Below are positions 45,741 to 58,419 of a DNA stretch of 64,000 nt, in pieces. The stretch comes from Lutjanus erythropterus (lineage: Eukaryota; Chordata; Actinopteri; Lutjaniformes; Lutjanidae): assembly GCA_020091685.1 (NCBI GenBank), contig CM034602.1:5078122-5142121 (forward strand), read 5' to 3'. Every line of letters starts with the position of its first letter. Position 1 is the first letter of the stretch. The position numbers and the translations under genes are program-made. The notes below the pieces were generated by a model, which made no database searches, was not told where the DNA came from, and was given only the letters and a program-made list of their open reading frames with translations.

Positions 45741-47689
45741 GCAAGTGCATTTTGTTGGATCCAATTCACAAATTCTACAGATATTTCATGCTTAGATGTG
45801 GGAAAAGGGAGGGGGTTAAATTTCAATGTTAATCCATACGAAGCTGATGTATTATTATCCATTACCTTTACACGAGAATATTTCCAGGAACCAGGCTTAG
45901 TTTCACATTCTCGACAGTGACTGGAAAAACACTGATATGATTCATGATACTGCCTAATCCCACATCCATCATCCATCCAGTAAAATGCGAAAGCAACATA
46001 AATGCACCCACACTCCCATGGATCATTTGTGAACAGTTTGTCATCCACATTATTCAGGCTTCAGGTACAGGTTCAGGCACAGAACTCTGCAGAGATTTCT
46101 AAGGATGAGCACGACTAAAGCAGAAGCCGTCAGCAATCTCATTGAACCTGAATGGTTTTTATTCTCGATTATATTTGTCCGAGTATAGTCTAGCCATATC
46201 AAGTCTCAGTGCCATATATTCAAGGACAAGGACTCGTCACAGGAAATGGAAATCTAATAAACTTTGACTGATGAATCAGCAATGAAATGAACTAAAAACG
46301 AGAGAATCACACCCTGTGTTTCTCAAAGTACCTGTCACATATTTTTTGGGGAAATATTCGTTATTTGTCATGCTGTACGCACCGTGAGCTCCAATTGTCT
46401 TTTCTCCTAAACAAATACATCTTCCTGAACTGCCAGAGTCGGCTGCCTCAGTGGTGGCCTGTTATATTTTATTGAAGCAGTCGAAAGAAAAACAAAAACT
46501 TGTCATCAGAGGGGAGATTCCAGCAATCTGACCTGCCATTCGAGGAGACAGCGAAATGTCTGCGGTGTGCCAGACGTCGGGGTAGAGTCTCGGTTCTGTT
46601 TGCACCAACAGCTCACGTCAAGGTGAAGTCTGACTCCTCTCTGAACCCACTTTGAACTTCCCTGACAGCTTGTGTGATATGAAACGCTCCTCCCTCCTCC
46701 TCCTCCCCCCCCGTCCAGAACTTTTGTCATGCTTCACAAAGCGGGCAGCTTTTGATGGAGACCATGTTCCTTTTCCGGTGTGTGACAGAGAGATGGTGGG
46801 ATCCGCTGGTTAGATGCTGCAGGTATGGGTGGCTTTCCTTTTTGGATTCTGCCAGTTCAGTATCAAACAGCCAGGAATCACTGGGCACTGATGTGGTTCC
46901 TGCTACTGAGAGAGGTTTGATGGTCCAGTAATAATCACAATTAATGACCGCAAATGTTTTTGATACTATAATTGCATTCAGTTATGGTGGAGGTGAAATC
47001 CCTTATACTCTGTGATGGAAAAAAAAAAATCAATCAAAAGTCTATTTTATAAGAGCCAAAATTAAAATAAGAAATTTGAGGCTGCAGTAATCACTTTTTA
47101 TATTAACAGTGGATTAAGGGAATTACTTTGTGTTATGTTTGAGAGGTCACTTGTACTGACAAACCCACAGAAAACTCTGTTTGCATTATTCAGCTCAGTG
47201 TTTTGGTTTCCTGGCCCACAACTTTAATTTTCCAAATTCAGTTTGGCAGCACTCCTCAGAGGTGTTTCACGAGGCATCGGACAGCTAGCATGTGTGACAT
47301 AACACTGCGTGACACATATGTTTGCACTGAAAATTCTAACTTCAACACAATACCTTGAAAAATATCGGTATTTGATACCACAAGGAAAAAATTGACAACA
47401 CTGAAGGCAAAAAAAGAGATTTTTATTTACAGATAAAAATAATAAGGCTATAACTTGACAACAGCTAATCAGCCAGTGCAAATGAGATGGCAAGAGCAAG
47501 AAAACATGGCTGCTACAGGAGTATCTAAGAAAATGCAGACAATGACGACTGAAATCTATGTTGCTGACAACATTATGGTGGTTGTATGTCTGGCCCTACT
47601 GTTGTCTCTTCTGAAGTGGCTTCAGTATTCTCCGGGATCCACACCCCTCTAAATATTTATTTCATATATTTAATCATCAAATTTTTGTA
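45741..47689. other. Unassigned, with CNE-like parts (45850-46100, 46380-46830)
   Basis: Two sub-blocks are non-repetitive and motif-rich. A C8 run near 46704-46711 and an A-rich run near 47020 are the only simple features. 'ataccttgaaaaatatcggt' near 47350 recalls the degenerate 'gatacc' repeats. Confidence 0.3.
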
Positions 47690-48078
47690 GCTAATGTGAC
47701 TGTGGCCTGCCCTCTTCCAGGTCTCCATGGTAGAGAGGAAGTCATGAGACTCTGGTCCCATGAGCACCACCTGAGGTCTCCATGGTGGAGAGGAGATCAT
47801 GTGGTTTGGGTCCAACAGGCGACACCGGATATGTTGCTTAACAGCCTCCTGGACTCACAGTCTTCACATATATGTTGTAATTTATTACAAACTCTGTCTT
47901 CAAATACTGTATTCTTTTGTTGTTGCTCTGCAAGCCCGTCTATACTGGGAGGGGGAGTTTTACTTTTTAGAGGGTCTACAGGGCAGAGGCTGTTGCACAT
48001 TGCACAGGTAATTAAACCCCTCAAAGGCAAAATGTGATTTGTGATTCTGGGCTTTATAAATAAAGCTTGATTGACTGA
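47690..48078 (+). mobile_element. LINE 3' untranslated tail
   Basis: The right end reads GTGATTCTGGGCTTTATAAA, then TAAAGCTTGATTGACTGA. This is the standard 3' end of an abundant fish LINE, where the tail is 'gggctatataaataaa.ttgattgattg'. The preceding 'ctctgc.a.cccgtctatac' text also fits. It contains a 55-bp two-copy tandem repeat (47719 and 47774, AGGTCTCCATGGT). No reverse transcriptase is present, so the copy is severely 5'-truncated. I cannot name the clade. Confidence 0.6.
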
Positions 48079-48169
48079 TTTGAAGTTGTGCTTGGTCAGG
48101 TTTCAAGCAGGGAATATCAAAATTACAGCAAAGCGATACGCTAAAATGAGTTTTTGAATAAATTTGCAA

Positions 48170-48700
48170 CTAGCACTGCCTAGTTTTGTAGTTTCATGAG
48201 CCTGGTATGTAGCACTAAAAACATGTGACTTTTCAAATCTGGAACGGAGATGCTCCTCTCTCAGTCATCACATCAAACCGTTGTGATTGGCTCGACCAGA
48301 TCCAGGATGGGTGGAAACGGGAGGGTGGGCCAGACGTATCTGCCAGAGCAAATGAAACATGAACTTAAAGATTTGTCTGGCTCAGGCTAGAGGAGAGCTG
48401 TTTTGAGCAAAGATGTTGCTATATCCTGTGTAGATGACCAGCTGCACCAAACTGCAGAGAGACTGTGACCAACTTATGTAAAATTTAGCAGATAAAGAGC
48501 CTGATATTTCCCTCGGGAGTTGGAGACCAAAGCAGAGCTAAAAGCACAGAGAGAGACGATGCTTTGCATAATTTGCTTGTTTGATTTTACAACTTTATAA
48601 GCAGATAATATGCCAATCATCTTTTGTGGTCGTTTTACATTGCCCTTAAGTTGCAACAACATCAATTACTGCAACTTTAAAGACAGCTCGGTTATCAAAG
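48170..48700 (+). repeat. Dispersed teleost repeat ('agaccaaagcagagctaaaag')
   Basis: Words such as GGAGTTGGAGACCAAAGCAG, 'gagctaaaagcacagaga', 'gtgattggctcg' and 'ccagatccaggatgggtgg' appear in an order I recall from a frequent percomorph repeat with 'agaccaaa.cagagctaaaag' near its 3' side. Limits are approximate; class unknown. Confidence 0.45.
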
Positions 48701-49944
48701 GTGTTTTAAAAAGTACAGTAAGAGCTGAAAACTTGAGTTTTCAAAGCCAGAAGGTTCCATCAGTGGGCAAGTAATCACTGAGTCTGGGGAATTTCCCACC
48801 AACCTAATTCCTCATACTACAGTGTATTGTGGTAATTTGTTGCTGGCGATAGTTAAAAATCTAACTTGATGCTCTTTAAAGAGTAAATTGACTGTGAACC
48901 ACACAGCTGTTGTTGTCTCTATACTGTATATTTTGATTGGGTTCTGGCCCAACCCCAATCAGCGAGGCCAAAGCAAATATCTTCCAGCGTCCGTCAAAGC
49001 TGAAAACAACTGAGAAAGCGCCACAAATTTGAAACCCTGGAGAGATCAGAGTAGCAGCAGGGTTCTGCTGTACGCGGCTGATTGTTAAATTCTACAATCT
49101 GTTATTAGTTTTGCATTTGGACACAGTGTTTACTCTCTTATTTTGTTGTTGAACAGTGCATAATTGGCTCGTTTTTTGTATTATGTTTCAGCCTCTTTTG
49201 GGTGTAGTGTTGCGCCGCCTGGATTGGATCATGATCCCTACCTCATTTGGATTCAACCATGATTGTTTTCTTGACCACAGCACTGCGATGGATGCATGCA
49301 TCTCGCTAGCTGCTGTCCATCTCGCTCCATCAGACAGCAGCAGGCTCAGCCTCTCTGCGTGGAGCAGACTGTAGGCTTGGCTCAAGCAGAGGGGACACAC
49401 TCCATCAAGCACTGCAGCTTCTCTCCACTCCCCCCTATGCTTCCACTCCTCTCCTGCTAATGATTAACATCATAAATCACACTACACTGTTTTCTCCCAC
49501 TGCCAGCAGTGAGAAAAGCAGCTCCTCAATGACCCTATGCACTCAGCAGCAGCGGGGGGTAGTTGTGCATTGAAAATTGTGTTTTGTTTCTGTCGGTATG
49601 TAGGTTGAAAATATTTTTGGAAGTAGTAGAATTCATCTGCTTCCAGTCCTGTACCACTGAGATCCAAAAGATGACTATTAGATTGGCTGCTGACCACCTG
49701 CCTACGTAAACATAACCTGACCAGAATTTATTCACCCATCACATCCACTGGCCGGTTTGTGTTTCTAGCTTTATTATCATCTGGAAGTGTTCCTGGCCAG
49801 GACGAGGACTAATCTGTGATTCATTTTTTTTTAAATGAAGATGTCCCATGTTTTGTCATGAAATCTCATTTCACAATATATTGTCACATTCCTTGTACCA
49901 CTACCTTACAGGCCCGATTGTTGTTTGAAATCCCTCAGCTGTAC
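48701..49944. other. Unassigned sequence
   Basis: Non-coding. 49200-49460 is CNE-like, with a GATGGATGCATGCATC word near 49290. Frames up to 74 codons are unrecognisable. Confidence 0.3.
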
Positions 49945-50985
49945 AAAATGTTATAAGGGATCCAAAAGGGTTCTTCCTGAGGGATTGAGGTTCTAACCAG
50001 AACCATTTGCTTCTGAATAGGGTTGCAGAATATTGTGGAAAGTTATATTTGTGATTATGTTGACTGAAACTGCAATCGTGACATGCAGTACAATTGGTGG
50101 GAATGATCATTTTTGTATTATAATTTTCATTTTTATTGGAAAAAAATCTTGATAATGTGACATTTGTTGGGATCTGATTAAAGATTTGTATCCCACGTCT
50201 ACACAGCACTCCAGTACTTCATTATAAGGCTGTTTTCTTGCACATTTTTCCTCTTTCAAAAAAAATGTGATTTTTGTTCTGGTTCTGTGCACTTGGCCAT
50301 ACTGACATTTTGATAGTATTGCAATTAATTGTGCAGCTCCGCTCCTGAAGAACACTTTGTGAAGAAAGGGTTTGCGTTCTAAGAATAAGGGTTCCATTAA
50401 AAACTCTTGTCATTGTCATCTAAAGAACCCTTTTTGGAAGGAGTTCAAGAATTGCTGAAAGCATGAAAAGCATCATTGTTGCAAGATTTTTAAATAACAT
50501 TCTTGAATGTCTCAATACAGAATAAAGGATCTTCGTAGAACCTGTATTCTGTAAAGAGTTAAAAGCAAAATGTTTTGAACATAAAAGGTGTCTTGGTAAA
50601 ACCCCCTGGGTCGGTTCTAGATGAAACCCTTGGAATTTAAAAATGGTCTTGGTTGCACCCCTTGAGTTGGTTCCAGATGAAACCTTCTGAATATAAAAAG
50701 GGTTTTGTTGCTGTTAGCACTCTTAGAGGACGGAAAGGTTTTGGATAGGACCTCAAGACAGGGTTCTGGGTGGAACCATTACATCACAGAAGTGTTCTTT
50801 GTTCAGTTTCTCATAGTGGATTCTGGGTGGAATCTTTCACAGATGGTTCTAGGTGTAACCCTTCATACTGGGTTCTACATAGCAACCTCTGAAAGGGTTC
50901 CTGGGTTTCTGAATGAAAAAGGGTTCTCCTACGGGAAAAGCCAAATAGCTAGTTCTAGTTAGCGCCTTTATTTCTAAGAGTATAG
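49945..50985. mobile_element. GGTTCT-rich tandem element, split by a hAT insertion
   Basis: At least ten degenerate GGTTCT/GGTTCC words, many followed closely by GAACC or AAACC on the same strand, recur every 30-60 bp from 49960 to 50945. The right end, CCTTTATTTCTAAGAGTA, matches the end of a fish repeat I recall as 'actcttagaaataaaggttct' in reverse. The left end is less clear. Each unit is a short imperfect palindrome. No coding capacity. Interrupted at 50018-50341. Confidence 0.6.
50018..50341. mobile_element. hAT-like MITE with 8-bp target duplication
   Basis: The left end is TAGGGTTGCAGAATATTG and the right end, in reverse, is CGGAGCTGCACAATTAATTG, a diverged terminal inverted repeat of the 'TAGGGCTGCACAAT' type. 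It is flanked by CTTCTGAA (50010-50017) and CTCCTGAA (50342-50349), 7 of 8 identical, the length expected of hAT elements. It sits inside the GGTTCT element and is therefore younger than it. Confidence 0.65.
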
Positions 50986-52509
50986 GGTGGCACATTCAAA
51001 AAAGTTTCTATTTCTTCATTCCTAAATGAAACTTGTGCCATTGTGTCCTGATTTCTTCACATTTTTCTGTATTATCGGTGTTTAGTTTTTCAATTTCGTA
51101 GCTCTAATCATTTAAAAATAAATAAACGGAGTGTGTTTATGAAACCGTCAAAATTTGTCAACATGTCATTTTAATGGTATTCATTTCCGAACAAAAACTG
51201 ATTATACCGCAATAAGATAGAACAGTGAGTCTCTTTTTTTATAGATCAGTTCAAATGTGAAATTTAAGCAGAGGAAAAATGATGCTCCTCATTACCATGG
51301 TCATTTTATTAACCCAGCTCGGTTGCTAACTACCGTTTGCCTGATACAGCCTTCCCTACCACTGACAGTCAGTTCTGTTCTTTTCCCAACCATCAGGCTA
51401 AAGCTGGTCTCTGTCAGTCTCAGACATATTTCTGTCCTGTGGTTTTTAGTAAATGTAGCCGAGTCCCTCTTCTGGCAAGTGCAACAAAAAGAAACGGCAA
51501 AGGAAAGCCCTCATGACATCCATCCACCTGATCTTGGTCTATATGGTAAATTCTGCTGACATTTTTATCATGATCACCAGAGATTTACTATTAAGGGGAC
51601 TTCTACATTTCAACAGCCTCACACTTGTGAGGTTTTTTTGAAGATGTCTGGCGACAGCTGTCCGCCTCGAGGACGGACCGTGACGCTGTGGATTCAAATC
51701 AGGACTTTTATGTCCTGATGGGTCCATCGCTTACACTCTTTTCTCATCCAAGATCCGACTGATCTCACTCGCTGTTCGTGCATGCCGTGTAATACTTAAA
51801 TAGTGGAACATATTCACATCTCGGTGCTTCACAGTGTAACCGCAGTTCTTCCCCTCGAAGGCCACTGGGCATTAAGTGTTATAGCAGCTTCATCAACCGC
51901 AGAGCAACTGTTGAGGCTGGTAAAAGCATTACTAATTCACTTTTCACATAAACCAAGTTCTGTTCAGTCTGATGATTCAAACTAGTGTTGCTCTGGTCAC
52001 AAAAATATTTTAACACTATAATTGTCCTTGTGGGACTGGCCCATGTGGTGCAGTGGAACAATATGGTCTTATTTGTTTTCATGTCCTCCATGGTGCATCA
52101 CTACTATTTAATGGCTTTTAATTAGGCGGCACATCAGATGGTGACTTGACCACTTCAGGCAAATTATGTGAGGCAAATTCCCAACTTTGGATATGTCTCT
52201 GAATTTGGCTGCTTAAGTATTTGTGCAGTCTGCGTTTATTCTCATCCAACAACCAATATACCAACTGTACTGACCAGGCCTGGAATTTCATCTTTTTTAC
52301 GGGCAAGGCCACTTGGCCTTTGGGTTGCCATTGTTTTTTTTATAGGGCACAAAGGCCAAATGCCAAGACAGCAAGCCCAATAAATAAAACAATGACACAC
52401 AGAAATAATACATTTATTTTCATTCATATTTTCCCTTATTTGTTAATTCTAAGTACAGGGGTACTAGAAGTCAGTCTATACAATGACGTCATACTAAATT
52501 AGTGTGTGA
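50986..52509. other. Unassigned sequence with a hairpin
   Basis: TTGGCCTTTG (52313-52322) and CAAAGGCCAA (52350-52359) form a perfect 10-bp stem. A second overlapping partner, AAGGCCA, lies just upstream. The context 'caggcctggaatttcatc' suggests an old dispersed repeat. Frames up to 104 codons are unrecognisable. Confidence 0.3.
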
Positions 52510-52650
52510 TATATAATGAGTTAGTATTTCAAAATAAAGAGAAACTTTCTTGAAATAATGATGAGAAAGTTTCTCATTATTTTGAGATACTAGGTAATCA
52601 TTTTGAGGAAGTTTCTCATTTTGTGATACTTAGTCATTATTTTGAGCAGC
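52510..52650 (+). repeat. Degenerate 'ATTATTTTGAG' repeat, copy 2
   Basis: Alternating 'gagaaagtttctcattatttt' and 'gatacta.gtaatcattttgag' words, partly palindromic, with about three units. Related to 7592-7684 on the opposite strand. Confidence 0.65.
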
Positions 52651-53834
52651 ACAAGATCTACCCTTTCCCCTCGGAGTGAGCTTAACACCTCATTGAACAT
52701 TTCTAGCATAACACAGCGTGTCACTTTCACCTGCTCCACGAGCTTCTGCTGGCCTGAAAAAGGGCCAAAAACAAGTGGACGGAATATCTTCGCAATCCTT
52801 TCAGTTTTGGTATCACAAGCTGCAGCACATCAACAATCCAGCACTTTGGGAAAAAGTGTCGGTAATGGATGGCTCAGGAACAAACCGTTGGAAATATTAA
52901 AGCGCAACGCCAACCCGAACCTCAGCTGTTATGACTCTCCGAGCCCTCAATTTTAATTATTGATGTAAACATCCACTTTGACACTTTCTCTGCCAGTGAT
53001 GACAACCCGGCCGCTTGCCCGACACATGAAAGAGTAATGATGCACCGCTAGCCTCGCTATCGGCGGGGTTCAGGGGATTAGCCAGAAATTTGCTGCCCAA
53101 GCAGTAATGCACATGGTTTTCTTTCTCCCCTCCCCCCATGCCCTCACTCTTTCTGATAAGGCACATTTTATACAAGGTAGGAAACTTAAAAGACAGTGGC
53201 TAAGAGATCAAAGTGACCCACGCTGCTGATCCTCAGGGGAAGAGGCTGAGGGCACATTCATAAAAGTCAGGCTGGAAACCCAAAAACGATAAGACTCTGG
53301 GACATGCACATTTTTGAAGTCAGCAAACAACAGTCTAAAGGAAATTACAAATGAAAAGTATAGAATTTTAAATAAGCCAAGTTCAAACTCAACCTTTTTT
53401 TTAGATTGTGTGGAGTACAAGACTCTGTATTTCAGCTTGCCAACACAGCTCTACATTATGCTGGAGCTGATTAAGCCAGGACCTGGTCACATAAATTTTC
53501 TGAATAATAGTGAAGTAGCTCCTGTCTCTGCTGCTCACAAAGAGTTGAACAGAAACTCAGGATACTGCCAATCACACTGGCCCTGATCTGACCTGATTCA
53601 ATCGCTTGCAATACATGAAAAATGATCAGGACTGTCTTACGCAATGTTCGGACAGAAAGTCATCAGGTTTTACTTCCTTTTTTAAGCACATCCAATTCCA
53701 GCTAATTATTTCTTTCTGAAATCTGAAAAGTAATGTAATACAATTGGACAAGATCCGAACGTGATTGAAATATTATTCAACTTGCACTTTTGAAAATGCA
53801 ATCTGAACGGGCAAGAAAGTAACTTTGGTCAAAC
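52651..53834. other. Unassigned, partly CNE-like
   Basis: 52950-53200 is GC-balanced and non-repetitive. Frames of 60-104 codons on both strands overlap each other and are unrecognisable. Confidence 0.3.
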
Positions 53835-54190
53835 TTAAAGGTCCACTATGTAAAATTCTGAGGATTTATTGGCAAAATACAGCAGAAATGGAATCTAATA
53901 TTAATAGATACATTTCCAGCAGTGTATAATCACTTGAAAACAAGACTTAGAGTGTTTTTGTTGCCTTTAAATGAGCCATTTCTATCTACAGAGGGTACAG
54001 GTCCTCTTCTCTAGAGTCTGCGATGTTGCACTGCCATGTTTCAGCAGAACGGACAAATCAAACACTGGCTCTAGATAGGGTCTTTCACGGTTTTTGCAGC
54101 CACCGCAGGCTCCACATGTTTGGAACAAGATGCTGAGGCCTGCAAGCTCACTATTAGATAAAACTAAATATTTTCACACAGACTTTATGT
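53835..54190 (-). mobile_element. MITE related to 42151-43150, diverged full copy
   Basis: Begins TTAAAGGTCCACTATGTAAA. It proceeds through 'tataatcacttgaaaacaag', 'gagccatttctatctacaga', 'caggtcctcttctct', 'gccatgtttc' and 'aacactggctctaga' to 'gcaagctcactattagat'. The 'aagctcactgctag' and 'tctacagagacagtgggtcct' words in the right arm of the 1-kb element (42880-43150) are the same family on the same strand. It lacks coding capacity. The right terminus is badly diverged. Confidence 0.6.
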
Positions 54191-56197
54191 GACATTGTGT
54201 TTTTTTTAAAAAGTGGAGCTGGTGGGATTTGTGCGAGCTGTTTGGTATTTGACGTCCTGATGCTTTTACAAAGTTTTGGGTTGGAGAAGCGTCACGAACA
54301 CAGCAAAACAATTAAAAGAAGAACTGGAAATACAGGCAGAGCGCAGAATCTCTGCAGAAACAGCCACCACCACACACTTCTGGTGGGTAATAAGTTATAG
54401 AAAAGGATTATGTTCTTTGAGTGTGTACACTGAATTCGTTGTGAAAATGTTGCAGATTATACCTTTAATTCCAAAGCAGCTTCAGAATATAAAGCAAAAC
54501 TTTGAAGTCTTGGGCTTCAATCAGCTAAATAACTAAACCTGAAAACTTCTGATCTTTACTGAGGCTACATGTTTTTCCCTCAGAAAGAGTCCCTGTTCCA
54601 TCCCCAACTCAGATTAGTAAACAAACTTCATTAACAGTGACACTGTAAAATAATAACCGAGGGAGACTTCTGAAGATGCAGCATTGGCTTGCCAGACTGC
54701 ATTTAACAATTTATTTGTCAAAGGAAAGGGTACAAAGCAATAGCAGCCAAAGGCTGCTAAATGATACAAGCAGTCTCACTGGAGATTGTCACTTGTGTAG
54801 GGGGCTGCTGACAAGCCCTGGGCCTTTTTCACACATGCCAAAAACTGGGTTTTTGTTCAATTATCCTGGTAACAATGGTGTAATGATTAACTCAGTCGCC
54901 TCAGTGCACTGATTATAAATATACTGTACATTCATTGTAGAAAAAAATTCAGGATGTGTGCTCATATGACTTGACTGTTCCAAAAGAAGAAAAAACAAAC
55001 AAAAAAAAAACAGGTTTTTGATTCGACTGAACACAGGAATCAGCACTGCTGGAGAGCAGCTGTGAGTCAGATAGTATCAAAAGCAGAAAATTCGCACCAA
55101 GGCTACCTACTGTAAATAATTGGCAGTGTCCAGGAGTTATCCTCTGGTGAACTGCATACACATTAAGCTGCACAATAGGAAGACAGACTCTATTAGTTTT
55201 GTGTAACTCCACTGATGGCACTGACTAGGTATCTGTATAAAACTGCATTATATACCTTTTCCACACAATTACACAGGAATCCTGAGGCTTTTGGTCCTAC
55301 TAGGATGAAGTAAAGGATTCACAGAAATCTTCAGCCATGAACTGGAAAACTGCCAGAGTGTTCGTCATGGATGATCAACGAGATCCTTTGGCCAAACAAC
55401 GCCAACACGGAAAACTTGCAGAGCAGTTATGGGTCACGACCTGATAGAAAAGGACTGTTTGAGCTTACCCAATCTATCAGCTCATTTACAGGTTCTCTCT
55501 TTCCATCAGCCAAATTCAAAAAGCCCACATACAGAAGACTGTACAGTCACAGATAAAACAATTAAAGCCCTGTCTGTATAGTATCCTGAAAATTGGTCAT
55601 GCCACATGTCAATCTAGTACGTTTGTCAGCCATAAAAAAAAGATATTGTCAAGGGAGACAGAGTCATAATTTCACTGCCTTTTGTGGGCTGCATGTCTGC
55701 GACGTTGCCTGTGCCGTCACTATTAGCACAACAGGAAATGATTAGTTTATATTTTTGAAAGACACAAATCTAATTTTGTCCCTCTGTAAATTACAATGTG
55801 GATAGCCAGCCTTAGATCAGATTTGAAGTCAAATTAGATTTGCCTGCTGTCAGAACAGAGCGTTCCAGTGTCTGCCATTTCCCCACAATGAGTGTCGTGG
55901 GCATGCATTTCAAAGTGCCTGAATGGACTATTCATCATTCTACATGGACTAAGAAAGGTACAATTTCTCAGCATGAAAGTAATTCTGCTTTACAAAAACA
56001 TTTATCCGAGATAAAGTTGTGCTCCAGCAATTAATGTGTCAGTTTACCTAACTTTGTTTTTTTTGTAATGTCACAGCAGGTTAGGTCTGTTTTTTGAGTT
56101 TTTGCTGGTGGAGGACATGACATGTATATCAAGCCAAGAATTTCCCAGGAAGGCATGAGATGTTGCTGTGAAATGACCACTGTGTGTTGCAGTATGG
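54191..56197. other. Unassigned intergenic sequence
   Basis: Contains an A-rich run near 54985-55010 and CNE-like text at 55560-56060. Frames up to 118 codons (56031-56387 minus) are unrecognisable. Confidence 0.3.
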
Positions 56198-56290
56198 CAG
56201 GGGTTTTAAAAATGTGGCACGCAGGCCAATGGTGGCCCCCAGAAATATTTTGTGTTGTCCCTGACCGTGACATTAAAAATTCTTGGTCTA
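56198..56290 (+). mobile_element. hAT-like terminal fragment
   Basis: Starts CAGGGGTTTTAAAAATGTGG, then 'gcaggccaatggtggccccc'. This follows the hAT terminal pattern 'CAGTGGTTTTCAAA.TGTGGC.CGCGGGCCA'. It is a different family from that at 2083. No partner terminus is found nearby. Confidence 0.5.
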
Positions 56291-58419
56291 GGGATTGGGG
56301 TGGGGGGAGTGAGGCAACATCTATAGTTTTGGTGAAGATGACCGAGCATGAACAAGAGCCACACTGTATGCAAGTTCTATCAAACAAGAAATCAAAAAAT
56401 TTTATGTATCAAAATTCATCAACGATCGTTTTTTAATCACATGTATGTGCAACTCATAATCTTTTATTCAACCCTCTCACTGCAATAAGCAATAAGTATA
56501 TAATCCCATTATTTCATGCTCACATTAATCAAAAAGTGTAATAATCGCAAAACAAAGAAAATGGTTTAACAGTGTAAGAAGCTATGGCTGCATGACAACT
56601 AGTGCCACCTCGCAAGTGTTGCAGGAACTACGTTCTGTCATCAATGTTTGTGCTGTTTGCTGGAGTATTCAGTTTTGGTGGACAACTAGACACTAGGAGT
56701 GAGAAGAAAACGCCACCACGGTTAAAACGAGGTTTCAGAGAAAATGTACTGACAGTGAAAGTGATGTGCCTTACCTGCAAAAAGGTCTGTGCCCAAGAAA
56801 TTTTAAATGACATCATGAGACCTGTCCTCTGTACTCATTTAGTTGGGTTTTAGGTTTGGATTTGGTTTGTGTGAAATATCTTTGGTTCCTCTTGTATTTG
56901 GTTGCAAATTGTTATGGATTTTTTGGATTTCTGTACTACACACACACACACACACACACACACATAGGTGTGAAGATTGAGATTTTTTTTTTCTTTGACA
57001 AGAGGTTTGATGGCCAACAAGAGTATTTCACAAAACCTTCCGACTGTACCTCAGATTCCAACAGCCCTATTCACGAGACCAAATAGAAAATAACATCACC
57101 TTGACTTGAATAATGTATTTTTCCATCAAAATCACCCACTGAGGCTTTGGCCCAGTTTTTCGTGGATTTAAATTGGGTTTTAATCAACACTCTCACAGAT
57201 TCAGTGCCCCCTTATGACATCTCGGGAAATGAAATTCAAACTCATTGACTCACAAAGCAGCAGCATGGGACAAGCCAACTTTCTCCATTAGACAACCACG
57301 GCCTCGGAGGGGGGTGCTAATCCTCGTCCCACAAGAATCACACTTTTTATCTATTCCGGCGCACATTCTGCTTCACCTTCTGATCATGTCAGAGGACATG
57401 CCACAAATGGCAGAGATGCCTCCCAGGACCGGAAAACTGGGCATTCTCCACCTGAATGTGTCTTGACAAGGATTGGACATCACTGTCAAGGTGTAGCCAT
57501 GCTGCGGTCATACAACTGTTGTATCTGCACATGGAGGTGAAGCCAGAGCTGTACCACAAATAAAAACCTTTGATTTTCTGGTCAATATTTTTTATAACCT
57601 TCACACACATTACTTACATAGCAGCTGAAAAAATACTGTATAACTGCATGTACAAGTGGCCAAAGTAGCACTAGATCTTGCCTTCTTTTTTTTCCAGTTC
57701 CGTGCCCTAGTAACACATTTCTTTGTCATGTGTGATGTGTTCAACTTTTAGGGGGCAGCCCAAGACCATGCACAGAATTTTAGTCTGAAACCTAAACTGT
57801 GTCTGCATCAGTCCCCATAATCTTGCCTCTTGTAGTGGGTGTTCAGGCACACATATGCATTTCAGCACCCACATTCATCAAATAATAATTCTACTCTGCA
57901 CGTTATCAATACTTAGTCAGACGACAGAGGCTACAATTATGAACTCAAAGTGTACAGCAGCAGCCGCAGCACAGAGTAGCAGGAATCAGATTTCACGTAT
58001 CACATGACGAGAGTAAGGAGGGTTGACAGACGCGATGATGGTGGAGGATTTGGTGTCTGAGCAACAAGCAAAAGCACCTATTTGGTGATATCTCGGGAAC
58101 CTGATAATGTTAATGAGGCAATCTGAAAACTTGTGGATGGATGGTGAAACTGGCAGCATCTGGAGGCAGCACTTCTAATCTACACACATACACCTTCAAG
58201 CGAGAAAAAGCTCAACCAAAGAGGCGAGAACGCTGAAGCCTGAAGTAAGTTCTCTGCAGAAATTGAGTGTCATCGCAGAGTATCTTTTCTTGTAAAATAT
58301 CAGGTGGAATTAGTAACACTGGTGTTGTTCCCGAGTGTAACCACTGAAAAAGTGTCCTCAGCGTGGCATCCTTAGGCCCTGCCACCTGTGTGTCTCTATT
58401 TGCAGCTGTACTGTACCAG
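56291..58419. other. Unassigned sequence with a (CA)n tract
   Basis: The CA tract at 56938-56964 (about 13 units) is the only definite feature. The 57.2-58.2 kb part is non-repetitive. Frames of 60-83 codons are unrecognisable. Confidence 0.35.

Noticed and set aside
54880-54912. tRNA-like 'gtaatgattaactcagtcgcc' words suggesting a SINE promoter
   Set aside because: A-box and B-box spacing is not met and no RNA-like fold could be drawn.
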